Part shown: one piece after another, positions 43,685 to 51,548 of the stretch
Position numbering within the stretch: the stretch's first letter is position 1
Layout of the letters: every line of letters starts with the position of its first letter
NCBI RefSeq assembly: GCF_032391395.1
Contig: NZ_CP135916.1
Coordinates: 3,069,001-3,133,000 of the forward strand
Direction: 5' to 3'
DNA length: 64,000 nt
Origin: Sphingomonas sp. Y38-1Y
Lineage (GTDB): Bacteria > Pseudomonadota > Alphaproteobacteria > Sphingomonadales > Sphingomonadaceae
Made by a program: the position numbers and the translations under genes
Notes under the pieces: generated by a model
What the model was told of the DNA's origin: nothing
The model's input: only the letters and a program-made list of their open reading frames with translations
Databases searched by the model: none

Positions 43685-44473
43685 TCAGAGGTTCTGGTTG
43701 ACATATTTCAGCATCTCGTCGGTGGCCGAGATCATCTTGGAATTGACCTCATAGGCGCGCTGCGTCTCGATCATGTCGACGAGCTCCTCGACGACGTTGA
43801 CGTTCGATCCCTCGAGCATGCCCTGGCGGATCTGGCCGCGGCCGTCCTGACCGGCGATGCCCAGGTTGACCGGGCCGCTCGCCGCGGTCTCGATCAGGTA
43901 ATTGTCGCCCGTCGCCTGGAGCCCGGCCGCGTTGGGGAAGCTGGCGATCTGGATCTGGCCGATCTGCGCCGCCTCGGTCTGGCCGGGAACCGTGGCCGAA
44001 ACCGTGCCGTCGCCGCCGATGGTGATGGAGGTCGCGCCCTCCGGAATGGTGATGCCGGGCATCACCTGATAGCCTTCGCTCGTCACCAGGAGCCCTTCGG
44101 GCGAGCGCGCGAAATTGCCCGCGCGGCTGTAGCCGAGCTGGCCGCCGGGGAGCTGGATCTGGAAGAAGCCGTCGCCGTCCAGCGCCATGTCGAGCGAGTT
44201 GCCAGTCGTCTGGAGCGACCCTTGCGTGTTCATGCGGCTGGTGCCCTGAACGCGGACGCCGGTGCCGAGATTGAGGCCGGTGGCGTAGCGCGTTTCGGAC
44301 GTGCTCGCCGAGCCCGCCGCGGTGACGACCTGATAGGCCAAGGTCTCGAAGCTCGCGCGGTCGCGCTTGAACCCCGTCGTGTTGACGTTGGCGAGATTGT
44401 TCGAGATCACCCGCATGCGCATGTCCTGGGCGTCGAGCCCGGTGCGCGCGATGTGCATGGCGGCGTTACCCAT
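43685..44473 (-). CDS. flgG: Flagellar distal rod protein FlgG
   Basis: The 262-residue protein starts NAAMHIARTGLDAQDMRMRVISNNLANVNTTGFKRDRASF and ends with LEGSNVNVVEELVDMIETQRAYEVNSKMISATDEMLKYVNQNL, the distal rod signatures. Length equals that of the family. It forms the straight drive shaft between P/L-rings and hook. Cotranscribed in the flgB operon, 12 bp after flgF. Confidence 0.97.
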   Translation of the reverse strand: MGNAAMHIARTGLDAQDMRMRVISNNLANVNTTGFKRDRASFETLAYQVVTAAGSASTSETRYATGLNLGTGVRVQGTSRMNTQGSLQTTGNSLDMALDGDGFFQIQLPGGQLGYSRAGNFARSPEGLLVTSEGYQVMPGITIPEGATSITIGGDGTVSATVPGQTEAAQIGQIQIASFPNAAGLQATGDNYLIETAASGPVNLGIAGQDGRGQIRQGMLEGSNVNVVEELVDMIETQRAYEVNSKMISATDEMLKYVNQNL

Positions 44474-44485
44474 GATCGGGTCTCC

Positions 44486-45232
44486 TTATCCCTGGATGCG
44501 CATCAGCGATGCGCTCTCTTCGTCCATCTTCTTGGCTTCGGCGAGCAGGTTGGCCTGCACCTCGTAACCGCGCTGGTTCTCGATCATGTCGACCAGCGCC
44601 TGCGTCAGGTTCACGTTCGACTGTTCGAGCGAGCCGGAGACGAGCTTGGCATCCATGTCGTCGGGCAGGATGCCGCCGCCCTCGACATGGAGGAGGTTGT
44701 CCAGGCCCTTGACCGTCTTGGTCCCCTCCGGGCTCACCATCTTGATCTTGCCGACCGGCTGCATCGGCGTGCCGGGCTCGGCGCCCTTGGGCTGGATCGT
44801 GATCGATCCGTCGTCGGCGATCATGATGCGGTCGTGCGGCGGCACCGTGATCGGCCCGCCCTCCCCCATCACCGGAAAGCCGTCGCCGGTTTCCAAGACA
44901 CCCGACAGCGCGACCTGAAGGTCGCCGCGGCGCGTATAGGCCTCGGTCCCGTCGGCGGACTGCACCGCCAGCCAGCTGTCGCTGACCACCGCCACATCGA
45001 GCGTGCGTCCGGTCGAGACGATCGCGCCGGCGCGGCGGTCGAAGTCGGCGACCTCCTCCGCGGCGGGCGAGCGCGTCTCCAGCGCCTGGCCCTTCAGCAT
45101 CAGCCGCTCGAAGCTCACCCGGTCCTGACGGTATCCGACGGTATTGGCGTTGGCGATGTTGTTCGCGATCACGCCTTGCGCCGCCATCTGGCTCTTGAGC
45201 CCCGACAGCGCGGTGTAAACCAGCTTGTCCAT
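44486..45232 (-). CDS. flgF: Flagellar proximal rod protein FlgF
   Basis: The 248-residue protein starts MDKLVYTALSGLKSQMAAQGVIANNIANANTVGYRQDRVSF and ends LEQSNVNLTQALVDMIENQRGYEVQANLLAEAKKMDEESASLM, characteristic of FlgF. It forms part of the proximal rod. It lies 26 bp downstream of flgE in the same operon. Confidence 0.95.
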   Translation of the reverse strand: MDKLVYTALSGLKSQMAAQGVIANNIANANTVGYRQDRVSFERLMLKGQALETRSPAAEEVADFDRRAGAIVSTGRTLDVAVVSDSWLAVQSADGTEAYTRRGDLQVALSGVLETGDGFPVMGEGGPITVPPHDRIMIADDGSITIQPKGAEPGTPMQPVGKIKMVSPEGTKTVKGLDNLLHVEGGGILPDDMDAKLVSGSLEQSNVNLTQALVDMIENQRGYEVQANLLAEAKKMDEESASLMRIQG

Positions 45233-45258
45233 CGCCTAAGCCCCCGCCCCCTGTTCGA

Positions 45259-46527
45259 TCACGAGCGGATGTTGAAGATGGTCTGCGAGATCTGGCTCGC
45301 GGTATCCAGCGCCTTGGCATTCGCCTGGAAATTGCGCTGCGCCGCGATCAGCGCGACGAGTTCCTCGGTGATGTCGACGTTCGAACCCTCGACGATGCCG
45401 GTCATCAACCCGCCGAACCCGTCCTCGCCCGCTTCGCCGAGCTGCGGCTCGCCCGAGACCCCCGTCGCCGACCAATAGCTGTTGCCAAGCTGGCGCAGGC
45501 CCGAGGGGTTGGAGAAGTTGGCCAGCGCCACCTTGCCCAGCGCCGTCGTGTCGCCGTTCGAGAAGCTGGCGCGGACGATGCCCTCGGCATCGACCGCGAC
45601 GGACTCGAGCTTGCCGACCGCCTTGCCGTCCTGCGTCCGGTTGACGACCGTGAAGGGCGCCGCCGCCTGGGTCGAGCCCGAAAAGTCGAGGCTGATCGCC
45701 TGCTCGGCGGTCGAGCCGGCGGGCGTGAAGGCGGCGAACTTGGTCGGCACCGTCGGCTGCGTCAGCGCGCCCGTGCCGTCGAAGTTCATCGTCACCGGCT
45801 GCGGATTGGCAGCATCGACGCCGAGCTGCTGGTCGCCGACGAAGCTATAGACCTGCCACTGGCTGCTGGGATCGGCGACGGTCGACGCCTTGGTCCGCAC
45901 GAAATAGTTGGTCATCGTGACCGGATTGCCGTTGCCGTCATAGACCGTGGTCTGCGTCGACTGGTTGTAGCTGGTGGCGTCGAACCGATCGAACGCCTTG
46001 CCGTTGACCGCGGAGCTGGCATTCAAATTGACGTTCAGGCCGACCGCGCCGGTGGGCTTGGGCGTGCCGCTCGTCTCCGGCAGGCGCAGGCTGACGAGGC
46101 CGTCGACGCCGCTGGCGACCACCGTCCCCGACCCGTCGACCGGATAGACCTGAAGATGGCCGCCGTTCGAATCGACGACATAGCGGTCGCTATCGACGTT
46201 GAAGCTGCCGTTGCGGGTATAGTTGATCTGCGCGCCCTCGGTCCCCGGCTTGGTCGCGAAGAAGCCGTCGCCCGACACGACCAGGTCCAGCGCGCCGCCG
46301 GTCTGGATCAGGTTGCCCTGGCCGAACTGCTGGCGGATCGCCTTGGTCACCACGCCCGAGCCGACCTGGGCATTGGGGCTGACGGTGACGCTCGACGCGA
46401 TCACGTCGGCGAACTCGACGCGGCTCTTCTTGAAGCCGTCGGTCGCGACGTTGGCCAGGTTGTGGCTGATCGTCGACATTTCCTTCTGGCTGGCCTGAAG
46501 CCCGCTGAGCGAGGTGTAGAAGGACAT
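45259..46527 (-). CDS. flgE: Flagellar hook protein FlgE
   Basis: The 422-residue protein starts MSFYTSLSGLQASQKEMSTISHNLANVATDGFKKSRVEF, has the FlgE insertion domain (about 150-330) and ends IVEGSNVDITEELVALIAAQRNFQANAKALDTASQISQTIFNIRS. It builds the hook. Length is typical. GGAACAGGGAA precedes the ATG. FlgE is the main substrate whose assembly is scaffolded by FlgD directly upstream. Confidence 0.97.
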   Translation of the reverse strand: MSFYTSLSGLQASQKEMSTISHNLANVATDGFKKSRVEFADVIASSVTVSPNAQVGSGVVTKAIRQQFGQGNLIQTGGALDLVVSGDGFFATKPGTEGAQINYTRNGSFNVDSDRYVVDSNGGHLQVYPVDGSGTVVASGVDGLVSLRLPETSGTPKPTGAVGLNVNLNASSAVNGKAFDRFDATSYNQSTQTTVYDGNGNPVTMTNYFVRTKASTVADPSSQWQVYSFVGDQQLGVDAANPQPVTMNFDGTGALTQPTVPTKFAAFTPAGSTAEQAISLDFSGSTQAAAPFTVVNRTQDGKAVGKLESVAVDAEGIVRASFSNGDTTALGKVALANFSNPSGLRQLGNSYWSATGVSGEPQLGEAGEDGFGGLMTGIVEGSNVDITEELVALIAAQRNFQANAKALDTASQISQTIFNIRS

Positions 46528-46554
46528 TTCCCTGTTCCTTTCGCGAAATCTGAA

Positions 46555-47238
46555 TCAGCCGACCGAGCGGACGGCGCTTGCCTTGACCTGACCGATGCCG
46601 GGGAGCGTGAGCATCGGCTCGCCGCTCGCCATCGACACCGAAGCGACCGGCGCCCAGACGAGGCTGCGCGCGGTGACGGCCGCGGCGCCCTCGCTCGCGC
46701 GGACGCTGACCTTGAACGGTCCTGCGCCGGCATCCTCGCCCGCCTCGGTCTTGCCGTCCCAGTCGAACCGTGCGGTGCCCGCCTTCTGCGCGCCCAGCGG
46801 AATCGTCTTTAGGACGCCGCCATTCATGTCGGTGATCGTAACGCTGACGTCGGTCGCCGCCTTGTCGAGCTCGACCGCACCCTCGATCCCGCCAGAGGCG
46901 CGCGCGAACGCGACCGACCCTTCGGTCAGCACGGTGCGCCCGGCCCAGCCGATCGCATCGCCGATCGACGACGCGCCGAGCTTGTCGGCGATCGCCTTCA
47001 GCGTCGAACCCATCTCGGTGATGCCGGCGAGCGACGAGAATTGCGCCATCTGTCCGACCATCTGGGTGTTGTCGACGGGCTCGAACGGGTCCTGGTTCTT
47101 AAGCTGCGCGGTCATCAGCGCGAGGAAGTCGTCCTGGCCGAGCGTCTGCTGCTGCGCGCGGGTGATCGTCTGCGGCGTGGTCGCGCCGGTGCGGTTGATG
47201 CCCAGGCCCGCAAGCGTCGTGTCGAAGCTGCTCGCCAT
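46555..47238 (-). CDS. flgD: Flagellar hook-cap scaffolding protein FlgD
   Basis: The 227-residue protein has the FlgD N-terminus (LGQDDFLALMTAQLKNQDPFEPVDNTQMVGQMAQFSSLAGI) and a C-terminal FlgD_ig-like beta-domain (VSVTITDMNGGVLKTIPLGAQKAGTARFDWDGKTEAG). It caps the growing hook and is then replaced by FlgK. It lies 2 bp after flgC. Confidence 0.95.
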   Translation of the reverse strand: MASSFDTTLAGLGINRTGATTPQTITRAQQQTLGQDDFLALMTAQLKNQDPFEPVDNTQMVGQMAQFSSLAGITEMGSTLKAIADKLGASSIGDAIGWAGRTVLTEGSVAFARASGGIEGAVELDKAATDVSVTITDMNGGVLKTIPLGAQKAGTARFDWDGKTEAGEDAGAGPFKVSVRASEGAAAVTARSLVWAPVASVSMASGEPMLTLPGIGQVKASAVRSVG

Positions 47239-47240
47239 CG

Positions 47241-47663
47241 TCAGCGACCCAGCCGCAGCGTTTCGGTGATGAGAGACTTGGCCGTCTGCATCACCTCGAC
47301 ATTGTTCTGATAGCTGCGCGCGGCCTCCATCATGTCGACCAGCTCGCGCGTCTCGTCGACCGCGCTTTCCCAGACATTGCCGTCGGTGTCGGCGAGCGGA
47401 TTGCCGGGATCGTAGCGCTTGGTCGGCGCCTCGCCCGCGGTCTTCACTTCCTCGACGTCGACAGTCGACATCTGGCTCGCCGCATCGAAATGCGTGCGGA
47501 AGACGGGCTTCATCGTCCGGTACGCCGCCGCTTCGCTGGTCGCGACCGCGCCGGCATTGGCGAGGTTGGAGGCGGTGGTGTTCATCCGGATCAGCTGCGC
47601 CGACATGGCGCGGCCCGAGACCTGGAAGATGTTCATGGGGTTCTGGCCGGGTGCCATGGTCAT
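47241..47663 (-). CDS. flgC: Flagellar basal-body rod protein FlgC
   Basis: The 140-residue protein has IFQVSGRAMSAQLIRMNTTASNLANAGAV at the N-terminus and the closing VDETRELVDMMEAARSYQNNVEVMQTAKSLITETLRLGR, both FlgC features. Its ATG overlaps the flgB stop as ATGA, so the rod subunits are translationally coupled. Confidence 0.95.
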   Translation of the reverse strand: MTMAPGQNPMNIFQVSGRAMSAQLIRMNTTASNLANAGAVATSEAAAYRTMKPVFRTHFDAASQMSTVDVEEVKTAGEAPTKRYDPGNPLADTDGNVWESAVDETRELVDMMEAARSYQNNVEVMQTAKSLITETLRLGR

Positions 47664-48013
47664 TCGCCCTTCAGCGCGCGGGTGATGGTGTTGATCCGGC
47701 CGTTGAGGAACGCGAGGGTCGTCTGATAGGCGACGGCGTTCTCGGCAAAGGCGGTCTGTTCGGTCGAGAGCTCGACGGTGTTGCCGTCCATCGATGCCTG
47801 AAGCGGCACGCGGTATTTGGTGGCGGCGTGGATCGCCATGTCCATGCGGCCGCCCGGCGCCTCGGCCCCGCGCATCGCCGCTTGGAAGTCGATGTCCTTG
47901 GCCTGGTAGCCGGGGGTCGAGGCGTTGGCGATGTTCGAGGCAAGCGCACCCATGCGCTGCGAGCGCACCTGGAGCGCGGTCCCGTGAACGCCGAAAAGTC
48001 CTTCATTCGCCAT
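47660..48013 (-). CDS. flgB: Flagellar basal-body rod protein FlgB
   Basis: The 117-residue protein starts MANEGLFGVHGTALQVRSQRMGALASNIANASTPGYQAKDIDF, with AAAGGAGG nine bases before the ATG, and ends with FAENAVAYQTTLAFLNGRINTITRALKGE. It is the first gene of a long leftward operon flgBCDEFGHIJKL followed by motA-motB. A sigma-54 promoter lies about 50 bp upstream. Confidence 0.94.
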   Translation of the reverse strand: MANEGLFGVHGTALQVRSQRMGALASNIANASTPGYQAKDIDFQAAMRGAEAPGGRMDMAIHAATKYRVPLQASMDGNTVELSTEQTAFAENAVAYQTTLAFLNGRINTITRALKGE

Positions 48014-48062
48014 CTGCCCGCGCCTCCTTTCCCTGCGCGTGGGATTGTCCCGGCGGGATGAC

Positions 48063-48078
48063 AGCAAGGGGCGTGCCA
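48063..48078 (-). promoter_or_regulatory. Sigma-54 promoter of the flgB operon
   Basis: On the minus strand the sequence reads TGGCACG-CCCC-TTGCT, an exact match to the -24/-12 consensus TGGCACG-N4-TTGC. The predicted start of transcription near 48052 leaves a 5' leader of about 38 bases that includes the AAAGGAGG ribosome site of flgB. Confidence 0.92.
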
Positions 48079-48098
48079 GTTTTGGCTAGCCGTGGTCG

Positions 48099-48429
48099 GA
48101 AGAAAGAAGGGAGTGGGTTCACGCAGCGACGCAAAGGCACGAAGCGGATGCGCCCTATGGCCGCACAGCGGCTCTCATAGCCTTACGATCGATGTAGGGC
48201 GCGTCGCCCGAACCAGCCCTACAGCTCCGCGCCTCCGCGTGAACCCAGTCTGCCGTCAGCCCGCTTCCGAGAGGAGGTTAGCTCACGCGGAGGCGCGGAG
48301 ACGCGGAGGAGTCGCGCTCCAGGTGATCCCCACGTACACAGTAAAGGAGCTGGTGAAAGCCGCTGCGCGGCCGAGCACGACCTCTTTGCGCCTTTGCGCC
48401 TTTGCGTGAACCACCTTCTCCTTCTTCTT
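48099..48429. repeat. Large nested palindrome between the two divergent sigma-54 promoters
   Basis: The gene-free stretch is an imperfect palindrome of about 330 bp. The outermost arms (48099-48143 and 48380-48429) pair as AAGAAAGAAGG...GGTTCACGCA against TTTGCGTGAACC...CTTCTTCTT. The middle arms GGCCGCACAGCGGCT (48158-48172) and AGCCGCTGCGCGGCC (48357-48371) pair. The inner arms CTCCGCGCCTCCGCGTGAA (from 48226) and TCACGCGGAGGCGCGGAG (from 48283) pair. No coding signal was seen. It looks like a miniature inverted-repeat element or a fusion of several. Confidence 0.75.
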
Positions 48430-48496
48430 TGAACCCCATGAGGGCGGCACCGGCAACAACTTGCCGCCACCCCGGCAAGCGGCAACCGGGCGGCAA

Positions 48497-48512
48497 TGGC
48501 ACGGGTCTTGCT
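48497..48512 (+). promoter_or_regulatory. Sigma-54 promoter of the second stator/flgA operon
   Basis: TGGCACG-GGTC-TTGCT matches the -24/-12 consensus exactly. Counting 12 bases from the -12 C (48511) puts +1 at about 48523, only 2 bases before the ATG of the MotA-like gene at 48525. Confidence 0.9.
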
Positions 48513-48524
48513 GCAACGACGCGC

Positions 48525-49169
48525 ATGAATCCGATCGCGACCTTTGCCGATCCCGTCGCCGCCGCCATCGTCGTCGGCGGTGTCGCCGCAGCGAGCTTGA
48601 TCCGCTTCTCGCCCGGCCAGCTCGGCCGCGCGGTCGCGGCGCTCGGCACGCTCGGCCGGCGCAGCGCCCGGCTGGACAGCGAGATCGACCAGATCGCCGC
48701 GCTCGCCCGCATCGCGCGCAAGCACGGCGCGATGGCGCTCGACCGCTCGGTTATCGCCGATCCCGACATCGCGCTCGCCGTCCGCATGATCGTCGACGGC
48801 GACGCGCCGGAGGCCGTACAGGCCGCAGTAATCCGCGCCCGCGACGCCCGCGCCGAACGCCACCTCGCCGCCGCCGAAGTCTGGGCCAGCATCGCCGAGG
48901 CGGCGCCCGCCTTCGGCCTGATCGGCACCATCGTCGGCCTCGTCCGCATGTTCACCGCGATGCAGGATCCGGCCGCGATCGGCCCGGCGATGGCGGTCGC
49001 GCTGCTCGCCACCCTCTATGGCGCGATCATCGGCAACCTGATCGCACAGCCGATCGCCGGCCGCCTGCGCCGCCTCGCCCGCGCCGAAGCGTTCGAGCGC
49101 GAGCGGCTGGAGGCGCCGCTCGTCTCGCTCGCCCGGCGCGAGCGCCCGCGTGGTGTGGTCGCGGCATGA
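48525..49169 (+). CDS. MotA/PomA-like stator protein lacking the first transmembrane helix
   Basis: The 214-residue protein begins FADPVAAAIVVGGVAAASLIRF, which corresponds to helix 2 of PomA-type MotA; helix 1 is absent. A charged cytoplasmic loop (about 45-118, with RKHG and MIVDGDAPEAV) is followed by the paired C-terminal helices EAAPAFGLIGTIVGLVRMFTAMQDPAAIGPAMAVALLATLYGAIIGNLIAQPIA, closely resembling PomA. The ATG at 48525 is chosen because a sigma-54 promoter lies directly upstream, inside the longer open frame. It is followed by a MotB-like gene and flgA, each overlapping by ATGA. It would form a second stator alongside MotAB at 37-39 kb. Confidence 0.85.
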   Translation: MNPIATFADPVAAAIVVGGVAAASLIRFSPGQLGRAVAALGTLGRRSARLDSEIDQIAALARIARKHGAMALDRSVIADPDIALAVRMIVDGDAPEAVQAAVIRARDARAERHLAAAEVWASIAEAAPAFGLIGTIVGLVRMFTAMQDPAAIGPAMAVALLATLYGAIIGNLIAQPIAGRLRRLARAEAFERERLEAPLVSLARRERPRGVVAA

Positions 49170-49726
49170 GCCGCACGCGCTTCGACACGGTCGAGCCCGG
49201 CCGGCCGCTGTGGCTCATCACCCTGGCCGACCTGTGTCTGCTGCTCGTCGGCTTCTTCGTGTTCGTACAGGCGACTCAGCTCGACAAGCAGCAGCTGGCA
49301 GCGGCGATCCGCGAGGGCTTCGACGCGCCGCCGCCCAAGGCCGAGCCGATCGCGCTGGACCGTGCGGCGGTGCGCGGCTTTGCCGTGGCGGATGCGACGC
49401 CGCCCGGGTTCGCCCACATCGTCGACTGGGCGCGCGGCGCCGCGGGCGATGCGCGCACCACCGTCACCATCACCGGATCGACCGACGGGAGCGAGGCGGA
49501 CCGCGATCCGCTGACGCTGTCGGCGCCGATCCTGGCCGCCGATCGCGCGCGCGCCGTGGCCGCCGCGCTGGTGCGATCGGGCGCCGTCTCGCGCGACCGC
49601 ATCACCATCTCCACCGACCCGGCGACCAACGGCCGTCACGTCCTCATCTCGATCGGCTTTGCCGGTGAGCGGCAAGCGCTTGCCGCCCGGCAATTGCCGC
49701 CTGCCGCCCTAGGAGCACGTCCATGA
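49166..49726 (+). CDS. MotB-like stator protein with short linker
   Basis: The 186-residue protein reads PLWLITLADLCLLLVGFFVFVQA near its N-terminus, a single transmembrane helix with D22 where MotB and PomB carry the ion-binding Asp. After only about 60 residues of linker comes a compact OmpA-like domain (TVTITGSTDGSEADRDPLTLSAPILAADRARAVAAALVRSG). At 186 residues it is far smaller than MotB at 37294 (334). It is coupled by ATGA overlaps to the MotA-like gene before it and flgA after it. Confidence 0.83.
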   Translation: MSRTRFDTVEPGRPLWLITLADLCLLLVGFFVFVQATQLDKQQLAAAIREGFDAPPPKAEPIALDRAAVRGFAVADATPPGFAHIVDWARGAAGDARTTVTITGSTDGSEADRDPLTLSAPILAADRARAVAAALVRSGAVSRDRITISTDPATNGRHVLISIGFAGERQALAARQLPPAALGARP

Positions 49727-50247
49727 CCCCCGCCCTTTTCCTCCTCGCGCTAGCCGGCGCGCCCGATTTCCAGTCGACCGCGCTGATCGACACCGCCGTC
49801 CAGCAATTCACCGGCCACGCGATCGGCGATGAAGGCGGCGCGATCACCCGCGTCGATACGCGGCTGAAGCTCGCCGCCTGCCCGCTGCCGCAGCTCGAAT
49901 GGCGCGGCAGCACCAAGGATGCGGTGGTGGTGCGCTGCATGGCGCCAGTCTGGCGCATCTATGTGCCCGTCCGCGCCGCCGCGGTCGCCGCGCCCCGACC
50001 GATGATGGCCGCCGCCGCCCCAGTGCCCGTCGCCCCCGCCGCCAAGCCCGAGATCGTCGTCAAGCGCGGCGATCCCGTGACCGTCGAGGCGGGCAGCGCC
50101 GGCTTCTCGATCACCCGCGACGGCGTCGCGATGGGCGACGCGGCCAAGGGCGCCAGGCTGATGGTGAAGGTCGACCCGGCCAAGCCGCCGATCCAGGCGG
50201 TGGCGGTGGATGCGGGGCGCGTTACGCTGCCGGGCTGGGGAAACTGA
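49723..50247 (+). CDS. flgA: Flagellar P-ring assembly chaperone FlgA
   Basis: The 174-residue protein has a short signal peptide (TPALFLLALAGA), a middle with LAACPLPQLEWRGSTKDAVVVRC (paired cysteines), VWRIYVPVRAAAV, and a C-terminal SAF-like domain: VVKRGDPVTVEAGSAGFSITRDGVAMGDAAKGARLMVKVD ... VAVDAGRVTLPGW. FlgA escorts FlgI into the P-ring. AGGAG lies 7 bases before the ATG. It ends the sigma-54-driven operon with the second stator pair. Confidence 0.93.
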   Translation: MTPALFLLALAGAPDFQSTALIDTAVQQFTGHAIGDEGGAITRVDTRLKLAACPLPQLEWRGSTKDAVVVRCMAPVWRIYVPVRAAAVAAPRPMMAAAAPVPVAPAAKPEIVVKRGDPVTVEAGSAGFSITRDGVAMGDAAKGARLMVKVDPAKPPIQAVAVDAGRVTLPGWGN

Positions 50248-50307
50248 GGGCGGCCGGGGATGTGAGGCCGCTAACTGGTTATGGGCGAACGAGCGCCATC
50301 AGGCAGG

Positions 50308-50583
50308 TTAGTTGCCGTTAGCGAGGATAAGCCGCCCTTCGTTCAAGGCGTCCTCGATAGTCTCGAAAAAGCCTACACGCGGTTGTGCAGATATTTTCCA
50401 ATAAGGCGTCCAACTCGCGTCACGAGGAAATGGAACGTATGCAGAATTAATCTCATCGCCCGCCTCGTAGCTACGTACGCGCTCCTCCACGATCATGTAG
50501 CGAAAGTCTGCTCGGTCATAGATCACTAAACGAAGCTTAGCGTCGGCGGAAAGCAGTGCGCAGTGGCGGTGTCGAGGTTTCAT
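50308..50583 (-). CDS. Small hypothetical protein in a low-GC pocket
   Basis: The 91-residue protein (MKPRHRHCALLSADAKLRL ...) contains YEAGDEINSAYVPFPRDASWTPYWKI and FFETIEDALNEGRL, a balanced amino-acid composition unlike the Arg/Ala-rich shadow frames. The surrounding 350 bp are clearly lower in GC than the neighbours, suggesting recent acquisition. It lies inside the flagellar region between flgA and a formate/nitrite-type transporter. I recognise no family. The coding call rests on composition only. Confidence 0.6.
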   Translation of the reverse strand: MKPRHRHCALLSADAKLRLVIYDRADFRYMIVEERVRSYEAGDEINSAYVPFPRDASWTPYWKISAQPRVGFFETIEDALNEGRLILANGN

Positions 50584-50658
50584 CCAGCCAAGTTGTCCAG
50601 CAAGAGCGATGTCTGCAAATGGGCGTAAGCAGACATCCGGCTTACAGATGCCAGCCCT

Positions 50659-51435
50659 TCACCGCCCACCCAACTGCGCATGCCCGAACGCCAGCGCCAC
50701 GCCCATGCCGCCGACGATATTTCCCGCCGTCGCCAGCGCCAGGTTGCGCCACATCCCCGCTATCGTGATCGCCCCGCCGTCCTGAAGCAACCAGCCGATC
50801 GTCAGCAGCGACTGGTTGGCGATCAAGTGCTCCAGCCCCGCCGCGACGAAGACGGTGATCGGGCCGACGATCGCGACGATCTTGCCCGCGACCGACTGGG
50901 CGCCCATCGCCATCCATACCGCCAGGCAGACGAGCATGTTGGCGAGCACCGCCGACGCCAGCAACGCGACCATGTCCTTGCCGACCTTGGTCGTCGCGGT
51001 CTCGACCGCCGCGGCGGCGACGCCGTCCTCCACCCCTGCCCCGCCGCCCGCCGCGACGAACAAGGCGGCGACGAGGACGCTGCCGACCAGGTTGCCGATC
51101 CAGACGATCGTCCAGGCGCCCAGCATCCGGCCGATGCCCACCTCGCCGCGCTCGGCGGCGAGCACGAACATCGTGTTGCCCGTGAACAGCTCGGCACCGG
51201 TGATGCTGACCAGGATCAGTCCAACCGAGAAGGCGAGGCCCGACAGGAGCTGCGTTGCGCCCGACGCTGGCCCGCCGCCCGCCTGTGCCACCAGATAGCC
51301 GATCGACCCGAACGCGATGAACGCGCCCGCCAATACGGCTAGCAGCGCCATCCGCATCGGCGGCGCCTCCGCCTTCTTCTCGAACGCGTCGGGCGCCTTC
51401 TTGGCGATGTCGGGTCCGATCGCGTCGTCGCTCAT
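50659..51435 (-). CDS. Formate/nitrite transporter (FNT) family channel
   Basis: The 258-residue protein has six hydrophobic helices (MALLAVLAGAFIAFGSIGYLV, LLSGLAFSVGLILVSITGAELFTGNT, AWTIVWIGNLVGSVLVAAL, VALLASAVLANMLVCLAVWMA, IVAIVGPITVFVAAGLEHLIANQS, MWRNLALATAGNIVGGMGVALAF). The signatures GAELFTGN, GNLVGS and AGLEHLIAN are those of FocA/NirC channels; the conserved pore His is within EHLIAN. It could move formate, nitrite, lactate or acetate. No neighbouring enzyme indicates which. It interrupts the flagellar genes. Confidence 0.93.
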   Translation of the reverse strand: MSDDAIGPDIAKKAPDAFEKKAEAPPMRMALLAVLAGAFIAFGSIGYLVAQAGGGPASGATQLLSGLAFSVGLILVSITGAELFTGNTMFVLAAERGEVGIGRMLGAWTIVWIGNLVGSVLVAALFVAAGGGAGVEDGVAAAAVETATTKVGKDMVALLASAVLANMLVCLAVWMAMGAQSVAGKIVAIVGPITVFVAAGLEHLIANQSLLTIGWLLQDGGAITIAGMWRNLALATAGNIVGGMGVALAFGHAQLGGR

Positions 51436-51502
51436 TAAAGGCTCCCTTCCGGCTTGATCCAGATGAACGAAGCCCGCGTGATTTCGCGCCCTAATTTTTT
51501 CC

Positions 51503-51529
51503 TAAAGTCCCGCGCACACCGGTCGTTAC
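51503..51529 (+). promoter_or_regulatory. Sigma-28-like promoter upstream of flgM
   Basis: TAAA (51503-51506), a 15-base spacer and GTCGTTAC (51522-51529) fit the FliA pattern TAAA-N15-GCCGATAA with 9 of 12 specified positions and exact spacing. It lies about 20 bp before flgM. The match is partial, so this is a candidate. Confidence 0.45.
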
Positions 51530-51548
51530 CCCCATTTGTCAGGCACGC

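Noticed and set aside
48402..48524. N-terminal extension of the MotA-like gene from an ATG at 48402 or 48438
   Set aside because: The extension is Arg/Pro-rich, overlaps the palindrome and would contain the exact sigma-54 promoter; it adds no membrane helix.
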